Assembly: GCA_039513195.1 (NCBI GenBank)
Contig: JBCCRM010000020.1
Span: 24,075-88,074, forward strand
DNA: 64,000 nucleotides
Source: Thermohalobaculum sp039513195
GTDB lineage: Bacteria; Pseudomonadota; Alphaproteobacteria; Rhodobacterales; Rhodobacteraceae
Reading direction: 5' to 3'
The notes beneath the pieces were generated by a model. That model did no database searches. It was not told where the DNA came from and saw only the letters and a program-made list of their open reading frames with translations. This document shows, in pieces, positions 8,928 through 18,136 of this stretch. Each line of letters opens with the position of its first letter. The first letter of the stretch is position 1. Position numbers and translations under genes: made by a program.

Positions 8928-11258
8928 GTGACGGCGCGCATCGGTGATTCTGCTGGGATGCCGCTCCCAACGGCACATCAGTCGCTGTCTCTTACCTTCG
9001 ACCCAGACCGGATCCCAGCCGCGATCCCAGGATTGGGCTGCATCTACGCGCAACGGCCAGACCGGCTTGGCGCGCGGTTGACGGCGATGCTGAACGCCAT
9101 TCGACTCTGCACCGATTACCGATTGCCACTCGCCATTGGCTGGGGGCGGACCGGCACCGCGGGTTCTGAGCTAGCAGCGCCCGAGGACCTCTTCGACCGC
9201 CAATTCATCGACCGGTACTTTATCGATCCATCGGACTGGGCGGCCCATGCGACGCATCTCAAATCGCTGTCGCCGAAGGCGGCTCAGGCACTCAGCAGCC
9301 AGGACCTCATAGACCGGATCGCACAGGGTGAGGGCTTTCATTGCGGGATTGCCTTTGGCATCGCAGTGCTCTCGGACGAGCGCCGCGAGACGGTGGCACA
9401 GCGTTATGCGCAGACGGCCGCTGCCCTGCCGCTGACCGCGCGGCTGAGCCAGCTTCTGAGCGAGATCAACACAGAGATAGATCGTATAAGACCATGTATC
9501 TCTTATCATATCCGCCGTGGCGACATCGTAAAAGACCCAGTAGCACGCAACCGGAAATGGCCCACCAAATTTGTGCCATCCGCCTATTACGACGCCCATA
9601 TGGACCAAATGCTCACCCAAGGCGCGAGGTTACTGGTCTTCTCTGACAGTCCGGAGGAGATAGTCAGACTGCGCGCCCGGTGCGACATCCACACGGTCGA
9701 CGACCTCTTGCCGGCTGTGCCCCTATCGATGCCTGAGCGCGCGATCATCGAACTCTTTGCAATGGCGCGAACGGACCGGATCGTGGCGCCGGAGTGCAGC
9801 GCCTTCTCCTCTACGGCGGCGGAGATCGGCGGGGCCGACAAGATCGCCTTGCCTGCGGCGCTTGGAACCGATGACCGGGAGCGAGCCAGCCGGCGCATCA
9901 TCCGCCGGATAGAATCCGGCCAGGCCACATCGGAGCCTGCGGGGATCCGCGGGCAAGAGCTGCTCTATGCTGTCGACCATTTGGTCAAGGCAGACCGCGA
10001 AGGTCGGGCGGCGCGGCTCTTGGACGATCAGATCCGCGGAGGCCTCGACCTCGCTTTCCTCTACCCGCTCCTCCTGAACCTGCACCTGCGCCTCGGCGAC
10101 GCCGCCCGGGCGGCGACGCTGTGGCAGGAAGTGATCGCAAAGCGGGTGGTGCTCGACGATGCCGCAATGGGCCAGGCCGCCTGTCAGACAGCGGTTGCGC
10201 TCACCGCCCTGGGCCAATGGGGGGAGGCGCGGGAACTGCTTACCATCGGGATCTGGCATGCGCCTTTGGAGGAGGAGGTCGCGCTAGCGGCTTCTCTTCT
10301 GTCCGGGATCGGGATCGCGACTACGGAAGATGGCTTTCCCGCCGACCCGGCGCTTGCGACCCGGATGCGGTTACCCGGGGCGAGGCTGGCCGCGCATCCG
10401 TATCTGGGCGCGGTCAATTTCGACGGCGAGTCGTTGCCGCGGTTTCATGCCGATCTTCTGGCGCGGGACTGGCGAGGACTTTTGAACAGGCGGCTCAACC
10501 GGGCCTTCGGCCAGCGCGAGAAAATCGTGAAGCGCAGCAACAGCTTCGCGAAGCTTGCTGTAAAGGCGCCAGGACCAGGACCGGCCGGGGCGTTGTCCGT
10601 CTACGCCCGCGCTTTGGGCGATACGGACCTGGGGCTCTGCCTGGCGAAGGACGCGCTCGTCTTGGGTGCTCCGCAGGCGCTCGGCCATAAGCGGGTGGCG
10701 GATGCGCATGGCGCGGCAGGGAATGCTGCCGCGGCCCTGAACCATGCTGAGCTTGCGGCCGAGGCGGCGCCCGGCCACCCCTGCTATCTCGCGGACCTGG
10801 CGAAGCGGCGAAAGGAGGTTGGCAATAGGGACGGCGCCTTGGATGCGTTGGAGCGGGCGGCGGCCAGCGACCCGCCGATCCCGGACGTGCATCTCCGCCT
10901 GGCGCAGGCCTTGCGCGCTGAGGGACGGACGGAGGAGGCTCTGACCGCAGTCCGTCGGGCCGTCGCGTTGGCGCCCGCCAGCCACCGTCTGCGGCAGGAA
11001 GAGGCGGCGACCCTCAGCGCCCTGGGCGAACGAGGCGAGGCTGCAGAGATCCTGACGCGTCTCGACAATTGGGGCCGTGCCCTTCCGGGCGCCCTGAAAC
11101 TCCATGCGAAGATCCGGGTAGAGATGGGTGATGCGGATTCTGCCCTTGCGCTGGCCGAACGGGCCCTCGCCGGGTCGCCGGACAGTGCGGATCTGCAAGA
11201 ATTGGTGCACGGGTTGCGTGAAGCCACGCGCCTGTGCGCCTTGCCGGACTACAATTAA
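8928..11258 (+). CDS. Fucosyltransferase-like / TPR-repeat protein
   Basis: 776 aa. The N-terminal ~300 residues carry SYHIRRGD near residue 195. This matches the H-x-R-R-x-D GDP-fucose-binding motif of alpha-1,6/NodZ-type fucosyltransferases. Downstream are EECSAFSSTAAEIGG-like features (PECSAFSSTAAE). From about residue 330 on the protein is Ala/Leu-rich helical repeat of the TPR type (AAALNHAELAAEAAPGHPCYLADLAK and similar blocks). The GTG start has GAGG 7 nt upstream. No signal peptide or membrane segment is visible. Base composition dips around 9450-9600, with ATA, AGA and AGG codons rare elsewhere in the window, suggesting separate ancestry of the N-terminal part. The substrate is unknown; surface polysaccharide or protein glycosylation is a guess. 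Confidence 0.65.
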   Translation: MTARIGDSAGMPLPTAHQSLSLTFDPDRIPAAIPGLGCIYAQRPDRLGARLTAMLNAIRLCTDYRLPLAIGWGRTGTAGSELAAPEDLFDRQFIDRYFIDPSDWAAHATHLKSLSPKAAQALSSQDLIDRIAQGEGFHCGIAFGIAVLSDERRETVAQRYAQTAAALPLTARLSQLLSEINTEIDRIRPCISYHIRRGDIVKDPVARNRKWPTKFVPSAYYDAHMDQMLTQGARLLVFSDSPEEIVRLRARCDIHTVDDLLPAVPLSMPERAIIELFAMARTDRIVAPECSAFSSTAAEIGGADKIALPAALGTDDRERASRRIIRRIESGQATSEPAGIRGQELLYAVDHLVKADREGRAARLLDDQIRGGLDLAFLYPLLLNLHLRLGDAARAATLWQEVIAKRVVLDDAAMGQAACQTAVALTALGQWGEARELLTIGIWHAPLEEEVALAASLLSGIGIATTEDGFPADPALATRMRLPGARLAAHPYLGAVNFDGESLPRFHADLLARDWRGLLNRRLNRAFGQREKIVKRSNSFAKLAVKAPGPGPAGALSVYARALGDTDLGLCLAKDALVLGAPQALGHKRVADAHGAAGNAAAALNHAELAAEAAPGHPCYLADLAKRRKEVGNRDGALDALERAAASDPPIPDVHLRLAQALRAEGRTEEALTAVRRAVALAPASHRLRQEEAATLSALGERGEAAEILTRLDNWGRALPGALKLHAKIRVEMGDADSALALAERALAGSPDSADLQELVHGLREATRLCALPDYN

Positions 11259-11286
11259 GGGCCGTGGCGACGCTTCGGCGACGCTC

Positions 11287-11324
11287 GACCCCGGGATGAC
11301 GCGATAGCGCCCGGCCGTGGGGTC
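11287..11324. terminator. Possible hairpin between convergent genes
   Basis: GACCCC and GGGGTC can pair around a GC-rich interior that itself contains GGG/CCC complementarity. It lies in the short spacer between the TPR protein and tdh, which converge. There is no T-tract, so this is only a positional candidate. Confidence 0.3.
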
Positions 11325-11401
11325 AGATCGGGGGATGCCCCTGCGAGGCCACCGGTGATGATGCCGCGCTGAAGCCACAGAGAAGCGAGGGAAGTCAGCC
11401 C

Positions 11402-12430
11402 CTAACACGCCAAACGCAGCACGACCTTGTTCGCCTCTCCCGACAGGAGGGCGTCGAACCCATCCTCGAAAGCCTCGAAATCGAGCTGGTGAGAGATCAC
11501 CGGCGACACGTCGAGCCCGCTTTCCAGCATCGCCATCATCTTGTGCCAGGTCTCAAACATCTTCCGCCCATAGATCCCGCGGAAATCGAGACCCTTGAAA
11601 ATCGCCTTTGAGAGATCGACCCGCGGCTTGCCCGGGAAGAGGCCCAGCAGCGCGACGCGCCCGCCGGTGATCATCGCCTCTATCAGCGCGTCGAGCGCCC
11701 GTTCCGCCCCAGCCATTTCGAGGCCCACATCGAAGCCCTCGCGCATCCCGAGGTCGAGCATGACATCCGCCAGATCCTCCCGGTCCGCGCAAACGCCTCG
11801 CGTCGCGCCCATCTCAACCGCAAGACCCAGCCGCGCCCGGTTCAAATCGGTCACCACCACGTGATGCGCGCCGACATGGCGGCACACTGCGGCAGCCATG
11901 CAGCCTATGGGGCCGGCGCCGGTGATCAGCACGTCCTCTCCCGCCACATCGAAGGCAAGTGCCGTGTGCACCGCATTGCCAAGCGGGTCGAGGATTGCCG
12001 CCACCTCGTCCGGCACGCTGTCCGGGATCGGGCGTATGTTCGCCTCCGGCACCAGGACGTAGTCTGCAAAGGCGCCGGGCAGTTGCACGCCGATACCCCG
12101 GGTGCCGGCGCAAATATGCGCCCGGCCGGACAGGCAGTTGCGGCACTGCCCACAGGCGACATGCCCCTCGCCGGAGACGCGGGCGCCCTGTTCTACGCTG
12201 GTGACACCGGCACCCACAGCAGCGACATGGCCGACATATTCATGCCCGACGGTCAGGCCCACCGGAACGGTGCTGCGGGCCCAATCGTCCCATTTCCAAA
12301 TGTGCAAATCGGTCCCGCAGATTGCAGCCATCGAGACGCGGATCAGCACCTCGCCAGGCCCAGGCTGGGGGCGCGGCCGCTCCTCGAGCCACAGTCCCGG
12401 TCCGTCCTCGCGTTTGACGAGCGCCCTCAC
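11402..12430 (-). CDS. tdh: L-threonine 3-dehydrogenase
   Basis: 342-aa zinc-dependent medium-chain dehydrogenase that oxidises L-threonine to 2-amino-3-ketobutyrate with NAD+. Catalytic zinc ligands are in AAICGTDLHIW and GHEYVG. The structural zinc lobe is the four-cysteine stretch CGQCRNCLSGRAHIC. The nucleotide fold has GAGPIGCMAAAV. The IYGRKMFETWHKM segment is characteristic of Tdh and not of sorbitol dehydrogenases. The start codon overlaps the stop of kbl by 4 nt, giving the standard kbl-tdh pair that converts threonine to glycine and acetyl-CoA. Confidence 0.95.
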   Translation of the reverse strand: MRALVKREDGPGLWLEERPRPQPGPGEVLIRVSMAAICGTDLHIWKWDDWARSTVPVGLTVGHEYVGHVAAVGAGVTSVEQGARVSGEGHVACGQCRNCLSGRAHICAGTRGIGVQLPGAFADYVLVPEANIRPIPDSVPDEVAAILDPLGNAVHTALAFDVAGEDVLITGAGPIGCMAAAVCRHVGAHHVVVTDLNRARLGLAVEMGATRGVCADREDLADVMLDLGMREGFDVGLEMAGAERALDALIEAMITGGRVALLGLFPGKPRVDLSKAIFKGLDFRGIYGRKMFETWHKMMAMLESGLDVSPVISHQLDFEAFEDGFDALLSGEANKVVLRLAC

Positions 12431-13632
12431 GGGATGACAGCCAACTCGCGCCCGACCTTCGTAAAGGCCGCAATGGCGCGGTCGAGATCGGCGTTGGAAT
12501 GCGCCGCGGAGAGCTGCGTGCGGATCCGCGCGGCGCCCTTCGGCACCACGGGGTAGAAAAAGGCAGTGGCATAGATCCCCTCCGCCATCAGGCCTGCCGC
12601 AAAGCGCTGTGCCAGCGGCGCCTCGCCCAGCATCACCGGCACGATCGGGTGGCCAGCGCCCGCGAGAGTGAAGCCGGCGGCCATCATCTCCCCCCGAAAT
12701 CGCGCGGCATTGGCTTTCAGGCGGTCGCGGCGTTCAGCCCCCTGGGGCTCTGCGATCATATCCAGGCATTCCAGGGTCGCCGCAACGATGGCGGGGGCCA
12801 GCGCGTTCGAGAACAGATAGGGCCGCGCGCGCTGGCGCAGCAGATCGATCAACGGTTTCGGCCCGGCAATATAGCCGCCAGAGGCACCGCCGAGGGCCTT
12901 TCCGAACGTGCCCGAAAGGAGATGGACCTTCCCAACCAACCCAAAATGGTCGGGCGTGCCCCCGCCCTGCGGCCCCAGAAAGCCGGTGGCATGGCAGTCG
13001 TCGACCATCACCAGGGCATCATACTGCTCGGCCAGGGCACAGATGTCCGGCAGATCGGCGATGATCCCGTCCATCGAGAAGACGCCATCGGTCACGATGA
13101 GGCGGTGTCGGGCGTCTTGCGCGGCCTTCAAAGCATCCTCCAACGCCGCCATGTCATTGTTGGCATAGCGGTGGCGTGCAGCCTTGCAGAGGCGAATGCC
13201 ATCGATGATCGAGGCGTGGTTGAGCGCGTCGGAGACGACCGCGTCCTCTGACCCCAGCAGCGCTTCGAAGATCCCGGCATTGGCGTCGAAGCAGGAGGAG
13301 AAGAGGATTGCGTCCTCTGCACCCAGGAACCGGGCCAGCCGCTCCTCGAGCCGCGTGTGCAGATCCTGCGTGCCGCAGATGAACCTGACCGAAGCCATAC
13401 CGAGGCCGTGGCTCTCGATTGCCGCCTGGGCCGCGCGCTCCAGCCGCGGGTGATCGGCAAGGCCCAGATAGTTATTTGCGCAGAGGTTCAGCACATCGCG
13501 CTGCCCCGCGCCGGCGCGCACGGCGATCCCGGCCGATTGCGGCGTTAGGATTTCGTATTCGCGCTTCATGAGGCCCTGCGCCTCCAAATCGCCGAGCTGC
13601 GACCGCGCCGCCTCGATCAGTGCCGTGGACAT
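12427..13632 (-). CDS. kbl: 2-amino-3-ketobutyrate coenzyme A ligase (glycine C-acetyltransferase)
   Basis: 401-aa PLP enzyme of the alpha-oxoamine synthase family; it cleaves 2-amino-3-ketobutyrate with CoA to glycine and acetyl-CoA. Seen are NLCANNYLGLADHP near the N-terminus, SVRFICGTQDLH, VMVDDCHATGFLG and the PLP lysine in SGTFGKALGGASGGY. An upstream in-frame start would add about 100 residues with no family similarity. The ATG at 13632 (MSTALIEAARSQL) gives the normal length and has GGCGGAG just upstream. It is followed by tdh with a 4-nt overlap. Confidence 0.95.
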   Translation of the reverse strand: MSTALIEAARSQLGDLEAQGLMKREYEILTPQSAGIAVRAGAGQRDVLNLCANNYLGLADHPRLERAAQAAIESHGLGMASVRFICGTQDLHTRLEERLARFLGAEDAILFSSCFDANAGIFEALLGSEDAVVSDALNHASIIDGIRLCKAARHRYANNDMAALEDALKAAQDARHRLIVTDGVFSMDGIIADLPDICALAEQYDALVMVDDCHATGFLGPQGGGTPDHFGLVGKVHLLSGTFGKALGGASGGYIAGPKPLIDLLRQRARPYLFSNALAPAIVAATLECLDMIAEPQGAERRDRLKANAARFRGEMMAAGFTLAGAGHPIVPVMLGEAPLAQRFAAGLMAEGIYATAFFYPVVPKGAARIRTQLSAAHSNADLDRAIAAFTKVGRELAVIP

Positions 13633-13728
13633 CTCCGCCCCCTCAGCCCATAACGCAGCCCTCAGAAAGCGCGATTTCGACGGCAAGTCCACCGGTAAGC
13701 GCACTGGGCGAAGCGACCGATTGGGCGC

Positions 13729-14335
13729 ATGCAGGCGGCGATCTTCGACTGGGCGGGAACGATCGTCGACTTCGGCAGCCACGCGCCAATGGGGATGGGG
13801 AAGCGCGACCAGATCGCCGCACCGCGCCCCGCCGCAGGTAGCGGCCGCCTGCGCTGCCACCCATTTGCGCACGGCCAGGACGGCCGAGATCGACACTTTC
13901 TCTGACCGGTTCGGACCGATGACGGCTGATGCTGCTGCCAAGCGTGCCGATCCTGCCCCGCAGCGCGATGGAGACAGTGGCGTAGCCGCGATGCCAGTGG
14001 ATCAAGATCGGCTCGACCACCAGATAAACCGAGACAGTCATGGACCGGTTGGCGCCGCTCGCTGAGGCGAGGGGACAGGCGTCAGACTGCATCGACTGCG
14101 CTGACGACTTCATTTGAGGGGTGGCCGGGCTGGCTTGGCATCTACAAATGCATATTGGAGGTGTGGCCCTACCCAATCGAGAGGGTGATCCAGATGGGCG
14201 GCACCTCTCCGGGGGCTCGGCGAGGGGGTTTCCGGGGGCCGCATCACGGCCGGGCGACTTCTGTCCGGAAGCGCCGTGAGGGCAGCAGCGGAGGCGGTTG
14301 CCGACCGGCCTGCGCCGACAAAGCAGTAGAAGCAC
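13729..14335 (+). pseudogene. phnX: Decayed phosphonoacetaldehyde hydrolase (phosphonatase) gene
   Basis: Several pieces in different frames line up in order with PhnX, a HAD-superfamily phosphonatase. ATG 13729 opens MQAAIFDWAGTIVDFGSHAP, containing the HAD motif with nucleophile Asp, and runs directly into MGMGKRDQIAA, so the helical cap segment normally between them is deleted. A frame change near 13838 gives VAAACAATH and DRFGPMTADAAAKRAD. A second change near 13956 gives SAMETVA, a TAG at 13983, KIGSTT, a TAA at 14025, then TVMDRLAPLAEARG. Further fragments resembling the C-terminal half reach about 14335. The gene cannot encode a working enzyme. It occupies most of the spacer between kbl and the Fur-family gene. 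Known role of intact PhnX: cleavage of phosphonoacetaldehyde to acetaldehyde and phosphate. Confidence 0.75.
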
Positions 14336-14361
14336 GGGGCTGAAAATCCCGCGTGCCGCGG

Positions 14362-14859
14362 TCAGGGGCCGGTCTCCCGACAAGTGTTACACAGACCCTC
14401 GACCTCCACCACCATGCGTTCCACCGAGAAACCCAGCGAGGTCGCCGCGTCCGACAGCGGGGCACAAGACTGCCCGCCAAAGGTCTCAGCGACCGAGCGG
14501 CATTTGCGGCAAATCCAGAATGTCGGGTTATGGTGCTCCTCCGCCGCCATACAGGCGACATATGCGTTGAGCTTCTCGATCCGGTGGGCGAGCCCGTTCG
14601 AGACCAGAAATTCCAGCGCACGATAGGCAATCGGCGGTTGGGAACCCAGACCCTCGGCATTCAGGCGCTGCAGCACATCGTAGGCGCCAATGGCCTTGTG
14701 GCTCTCCAGCAGGATCTCGAGCGCCCGCTGCCGAACCGGTGTCAACCGGAGGCGCTTTTCGGCACAAATCCGGTGGGCTGCCGCGAGCGCGAGGGCAGAA
14801 CAGTCGCGATGATCATGGCTGCAAAAGGCTTTCAGACTGTCCTGCGGGTCCGACTTCAC
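14362..14859 (-). CDS. Fur-family transcriptional regulator, Zur-like
   Basis: 165-aa metalloregulator. The winged-helix half includes RLRLTPVRQRALEILLES and PPIAYRALEFLVSNGLAHRIE (a variant of the Fur TVYRALxxL recognition region). The dimerisation half contains the structural zinc cysteines CRKC and CNTC near the C-terminus and a His-rich HDHRDC segment at the N-terminus. The spacing of the cysteine pairs is more like Zur than Fur. No zinc uptake genes are adjacent, so its targets are not in view. Two gaps flank it: the phnX remnant downstream and a 272-bp spacer upstream. Confidence 0.82.
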   Translation of the reverse strand: MKSDPQDSLKAFCSHDHRDCSALALAAAHRICAEKRLRLTPVRQRALEILLESHKAIGAYDVLQRLNAEGLGSQPPIAYRALEFLVSNGLAHRIEKLNAYVACMAAEEHHNPTFWICRKCRSVAETFGGQSCAPLSDAATSLGFSVERMVVEVEGLCNTCRETGP

Positions 14860-14989
14860 TGGTGCCTCGCGCTTCCTCCGATGCCGATAAACTACCCCAA
14901 GGCCTCTCGAGCGACAACGCCAGCGGGCGACTCAGCTAATGGAAGCTTAACCGAATTCCGCGACCGGTTGCATTGACGGCACCACCGGT

Positions 14990-15013
14990 GGGTGAGGCGA
15001 GTGCGCCGCACCC
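14990..15013. other. Short GC-rich hairpin in a spacer
   Basis: GGGTG-A-GGCG pairs with CGCC-G-CACCC around a 4-nt loop, leaving one A/G mismatch. It lies between the divergent Zur-like gene and the membrane protein gene, about 120 bp upstream of the latter. The role is unknown; it could be an mRNA leader structure or a relic of an interspersed repeat. Confidence 0.3.
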
Positions 15014-15131
15014 AACCCTTTGGGCAACGCGCCGTCGGCAACCCGCGAAGAGCCCCGTCATACCGCACCGCAAGCCTCCGACGGCCCATCTTTCGCCATA
15101 TACGGCGCCCAAATTCGGAAGTGTTGGCAAG

Positions 15132-15788
15132 ATGGACATAATGCTTTCCGCAATGATGATGAATCCGCTGTACGATATGCCAGAGGCGTCGCTGGAGTTG
15201 CTGGTGTCCGATCTCGCGGCACTGGTGCATCTGCTTGCGGTCACCGTGGCATTTGGCACGGTGATCTTCACGGATTACTCCACCTTGAAACGGGTTCGTC
15301 ATCCAATCGACGGCGACTGGTTGGACTCTCTCGAGCGCGCTCACACCGTGATCAGCGCAGGCATGATCATGCTATGGGTGTCCGGGATCGTCCTGGTCGG
15401 CATGAGAACCGGTTTTCAGGCGGACAACTTCTCAGCCAAGCTGATTGGAAAGCTGATCATTGTCTCGATGCTCGCCGGCACGGCGATGGCGATCAAGTTT
15501 CTGGTTTTCCCAATCCTTGTGCGCGCCCGGGGCCGTGCCTTGTTTGCGCTGAGCCTGCCGGAGAAACGGCAATTGGCGACCTGCGGTGGTTTGTCGGTCG
15601 CCGGGTGGAGCTTGGCGCTGCTTTTCGGCGGCTCGACGATCCTAAAGACCGCCGGACCCAGCACAGTCGCGTTTATAACCCTCACTGCGTATGCGAGCGC
15701 CCTGCTGGCTTGCCACAGCGTAGCGACGCTGACACACCAAAAGAGCTATAGTCGGCAGATCGATGTCAGCGGGGTCGCGGCCGAGTAG
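15132..15788 (+). CDS. Small polytopic membrane protein of unknown function
   Basis: 218 aa with about five or six hydrophobic segments: AALVHLLAVTVAFGTVIF, VISAGMIMLWVSGIVLVG, LIGKLIIVSMLAGTAMAIKFLVF, SVAGWSLALLFGG and VAFITLTAYASALLA. Histidines fall inside or at the edge of two helices (LVHLLAV and ERAHTVI), which would be compatible with haem or metal binding, but this is only an observation. I start it at ATG 15132; ATG 15141 or the ATGs at 15153-15159 are alternatives and no strong Shine-Dalgarno decides. It ends 12 bp from the convergent chemoreceptor gene. I do not recognise the family with confidence. Confidence 0.65.
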   Translation: MDIMLSAMMMNPLYDMPEASLELLVSDLAALVHLLAVTVAFGTVIFTDYSTLKRVRHPIDGDWLDSLERAHTVISAGMIMLWVSGIVLVGMRTGFQADNFSAKLIGKLIIVSMLAGTAMAIKFLVFPILVRARGRALFALSLPEKRQLATCGGLSVAGWSLALLFGGSTILKTAGPSTVAFITLTAYASALLACHSVATLTHQKSYSRQIDVSGVAAE

Positions 15789-15800
15789 AAGGGCCGGGGC

Positions 15801-18047
15801 TCACGCGGCACCCGACATCGCTCTTTCGACACCAGTGGTCGATGTCTGGAAGGTTGCCACGACGCGGCTTAGCTGGCGCGCACCATCGGCCCCCTCGCCC
15901 GCCGCCGTGGCACTTCCGGACGCGATCTCGACATTGCTTTGCGTCATGCTCTGCATTTCGTTGACCTGGTTGAAGACCTCCTCGACGCCGGAGGTCTGCT
16001 CGTTACTCGCCGAAGAGATCTCCCCAATTTTTTGGCGGACATCATCGACCAAACGAACGATTTGCTCGAGCGACGTGCCAGTTTCCTGGACCAACGCGAC
16101 TCCTTCGGAAACGTGAGCCCCGCCCTCCGTGATCAGGCGCTTGATCTGATCGGCGGCCTCGCTGGAGCGGCTGGCGAGGGTTCCGACCTCGGAGGCGACC
16201 ACAGCAAAGCCCTTGCCCGCCTCACCGGCGCGGGCGGCTTCTACGGCCGCATTCAACGCCAAGAGATTGGTTTGTGCCGCGATCCCGTTGATCACATTGA
16301 TAATATCGGCAATGCTTCGCGAGCTCGCTTCGATCCGGCCCATAGCATCGACGGCGCGATTGACCACCTCACCGCCCAGACTGGCCGCCTTCGCGGCCTC
16401 CCCTGCCAGGCCGTTCACATCCTCAGCATTCCGTGCGTTCGACGCGGCGGTCGAGGCCATCTCCTCCATCGTCGTCGAGGTGGTCTCAAGCGCCTGCGCC
16501 TGCATTTCCGCGCGGCCGAGGACGTCGTTCGAGCTTTGCTGCAGTCCCTCGCAAGCCTCGGTGATTTGGCCCGACTGACCCTGGATCTCCATCACCAGGT
16601 CGGAGAGCTTGGCGGTGGTCGTGTCCACATTCATCTGCAACTCGGCGAAGGCGCCCTCGAAGGATCCGGTCATCGACTGCGTCAGATCCCCCTCGGCGAG
16701 CGCCGCGATGACCGCGCTTACCGCCGAAACCCCGTCCTCAACCGTCGCAAGCAGGGAGTTAACGTTCTCCGCAAGTTCGTTGAGTTCCGGATCATCGAAC
16801 TTGGCTTCTACCCGTTTGCTGAGATCGCCGAACATTGCGGCGCCGACGACGGTCCCGAATTCGGCGCGAAGGCTCTGCATCATCGCCTGGCGGAGTTCCT
16901 CGTTGCGAAGATCCTGCTGCTCCTTCTCGGCCGCCATCGAGTTGACCCTCTCGGCATTCAGCTTGAACACCAAAAGCGCCTTGGCCATCTGCCCAAGTTC
17001 ATGGGAATGCTCATCACCCTTGATGTCCACGCTCAGATCGCCTCCGGCCAGCCGGCCCATGTCCCGCGCCATCGCCTGCACGGCACCGGCGACCCACCGG
17101 CCGATCATCACTGCGAGCAGGACGCCAGTCGCGAGCGACGCGAGAGCGCCGATCAAAACACCCAACTGCGTCAACGCATTCAGGGCAATTCCGTCTTCTC
17201 CTAGAACGTTCTGGCGGTCCACAACGGCCTTGATCAGGTCGAAATTCGCCGCCTCGGCCCGCGGACCGAGGGTGTCGAGGACTTCTGACCGAACGTTGTC
17301 CCGCTCGGCCGTCAAAACCGAGACTTGTTCGAGCGCGTCTGCATAGAAGGACAGCTTCGCGCTCACATCCTCAAGCGCAGGCACGACTCGGAAATTCGAA
17401 ATCGTCGCGAGAAGATCCTTTGCCCGGGTCACCGCCTGGGTCAGACGTTCCCGCGCCGAAGAGAGAGCGGCCGGGTTACTGCTGATCAGGAATTGTTCCG
17501 CATAAACGCGGCCGAGCAATAAGCTCTGCTGCACCAAGGCGAGCTGATAGGTGGCGCTCTCCTCGCCTGCCTCAAAGGTCGCCTGCTTGGTCTCGGTCAC
17601 GCGCTTCCGGGCATCCGTCCCGGCGGTGCGCATCTCGGTGACCAGAACGTCGCGCTGGCTCTGCAAGGTGTTCATTTGGGCAAAGCCTTCGCCGTACTCC
17701 TGCGCCATGGCGGCTATCTGCCCAAGTACAGCACGCTCTTCCTCGGAAAAAAGCTGCGAAGCGTCGCCATCGTTGCTCAGGATATGGTCGATCGCAGAGG
17801 TCACCGCGTCGGCCGTTGCATCGGTCGGCTCCACCCGGTGCTTCAGCGCCGCCGTGCGCATGTCTTGAATGTCGGCACCTTGCTCACGGAGGAGCTTTAT
17901 CTGTCTTGAGCTGACTTGGTATGCGCTAAACGTCTCAGCCATCACACTGGTGGTCAGATAACTGGCCACGGCAAGGCCGCTGAGCAGGGTGAGGATAACG
18001 GCGAAACCGATTGCGATGCGGGTGGATATTCCCAAGGAAGCCAGCAT
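15801..18047 (-). CDS. Methyl-accepting chemotaxis protein
   Basis: 748-aa chemoreceptor. Transmembrane segment 1 is at residues ~10-32. A periplasmic helical ligand-binding domain of about 250 residues (HBM-like, four-helix character) follows, with transmembrane segment 2 near 290-315 (LGVLIGALASLATGVLLAVMIG). Two HAMP-like segments come next (MGRLAGGDLSVDIKG and IAALAEGDLTQSMTG), then the signalling domain with hairpin tip INGIAAQTNLLALNAAVEA around residue 590. It would relay ligand occupancy to CheA/CheW at the cell pole. No che genes are in the window. It sits alone between a convergent membrane protein and the TRAP operon. Confidence 0.93.
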   Translation of the reverse strand: MLASLGISTRIAIGFAVILTLLSGLAVASYLTTSVMAETFSAYQVSSRQIKLLREQGADIQDMRTAALKHRVEPTDATADAVTSAIDHILSNDGDASQLFSEEERAVLGQIAAMAQEYGEGFAQMNTLQSQRDVLVTEMRTAGTDARKRVTETKQATFEAGEESATYQLALVQQSLLLGRVYAEQFLISSNPAALSSARERLTQAVTRAKDLLATISNFRVVPALEDVSAKLSFYADALEQVSVLTAERDNVRSEVLDTLGPRAEAANFDLIKAVVDRQNVLGEDGIALNALTQLGVLIGALASLATGVLLAVMIGRWVAGAVQAMARDMGRLAGGDLSVDIKGDEHSHELGQMAKALLVFKLNAERVNSMAAEKEQQDLRNEELRQAMMQSLRAEFGTVVGAAMFGDLSKRVEAKFDDPELNELAENVNSLLATVEDGVSAVSAVIAALAEGDLTQSMTGSFEGAFAELQMNVDTTTAKLSDLVMEIQGQSGQITEACEGLQQSSNDVLGRAEMQAQALETTSTTMEEMASTAASNARNAEDVNGLAGEAAKAASLGGEVVNRAVDAMGRIEASSRSIADIINVINGIAAQTNLLALNAAVEAARAGEAGKGFAVVASEVGTLASRSSEAADQIKRLITEGGAHVSEGVALVQETGTSLEQIVRLVDDVRQKIGEISSASNEQTSGVEEVFNQVNEMQSMTQSNVEIASGSATAAGEGADGARQLSRVVATFQTSTTGVERAMSGAA

Positions 18048-18136
18048 GGAGGGTTACCTTTGCCAATGATCCGGGCGGAGACCTGAGCCGGAGGCCTACC
18101 GCCCGAGGGTAAAGGCTTGGCGAATAGCGCGGGCGA

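Noticed and set aside
12427..13941. N-terminally extended kbl reading frame of 504 residues
   Set aside because: The extra ~100 residues overlap the phnX relic and have no similarity to the family; the internal ATG at 13632 gives the normal length.
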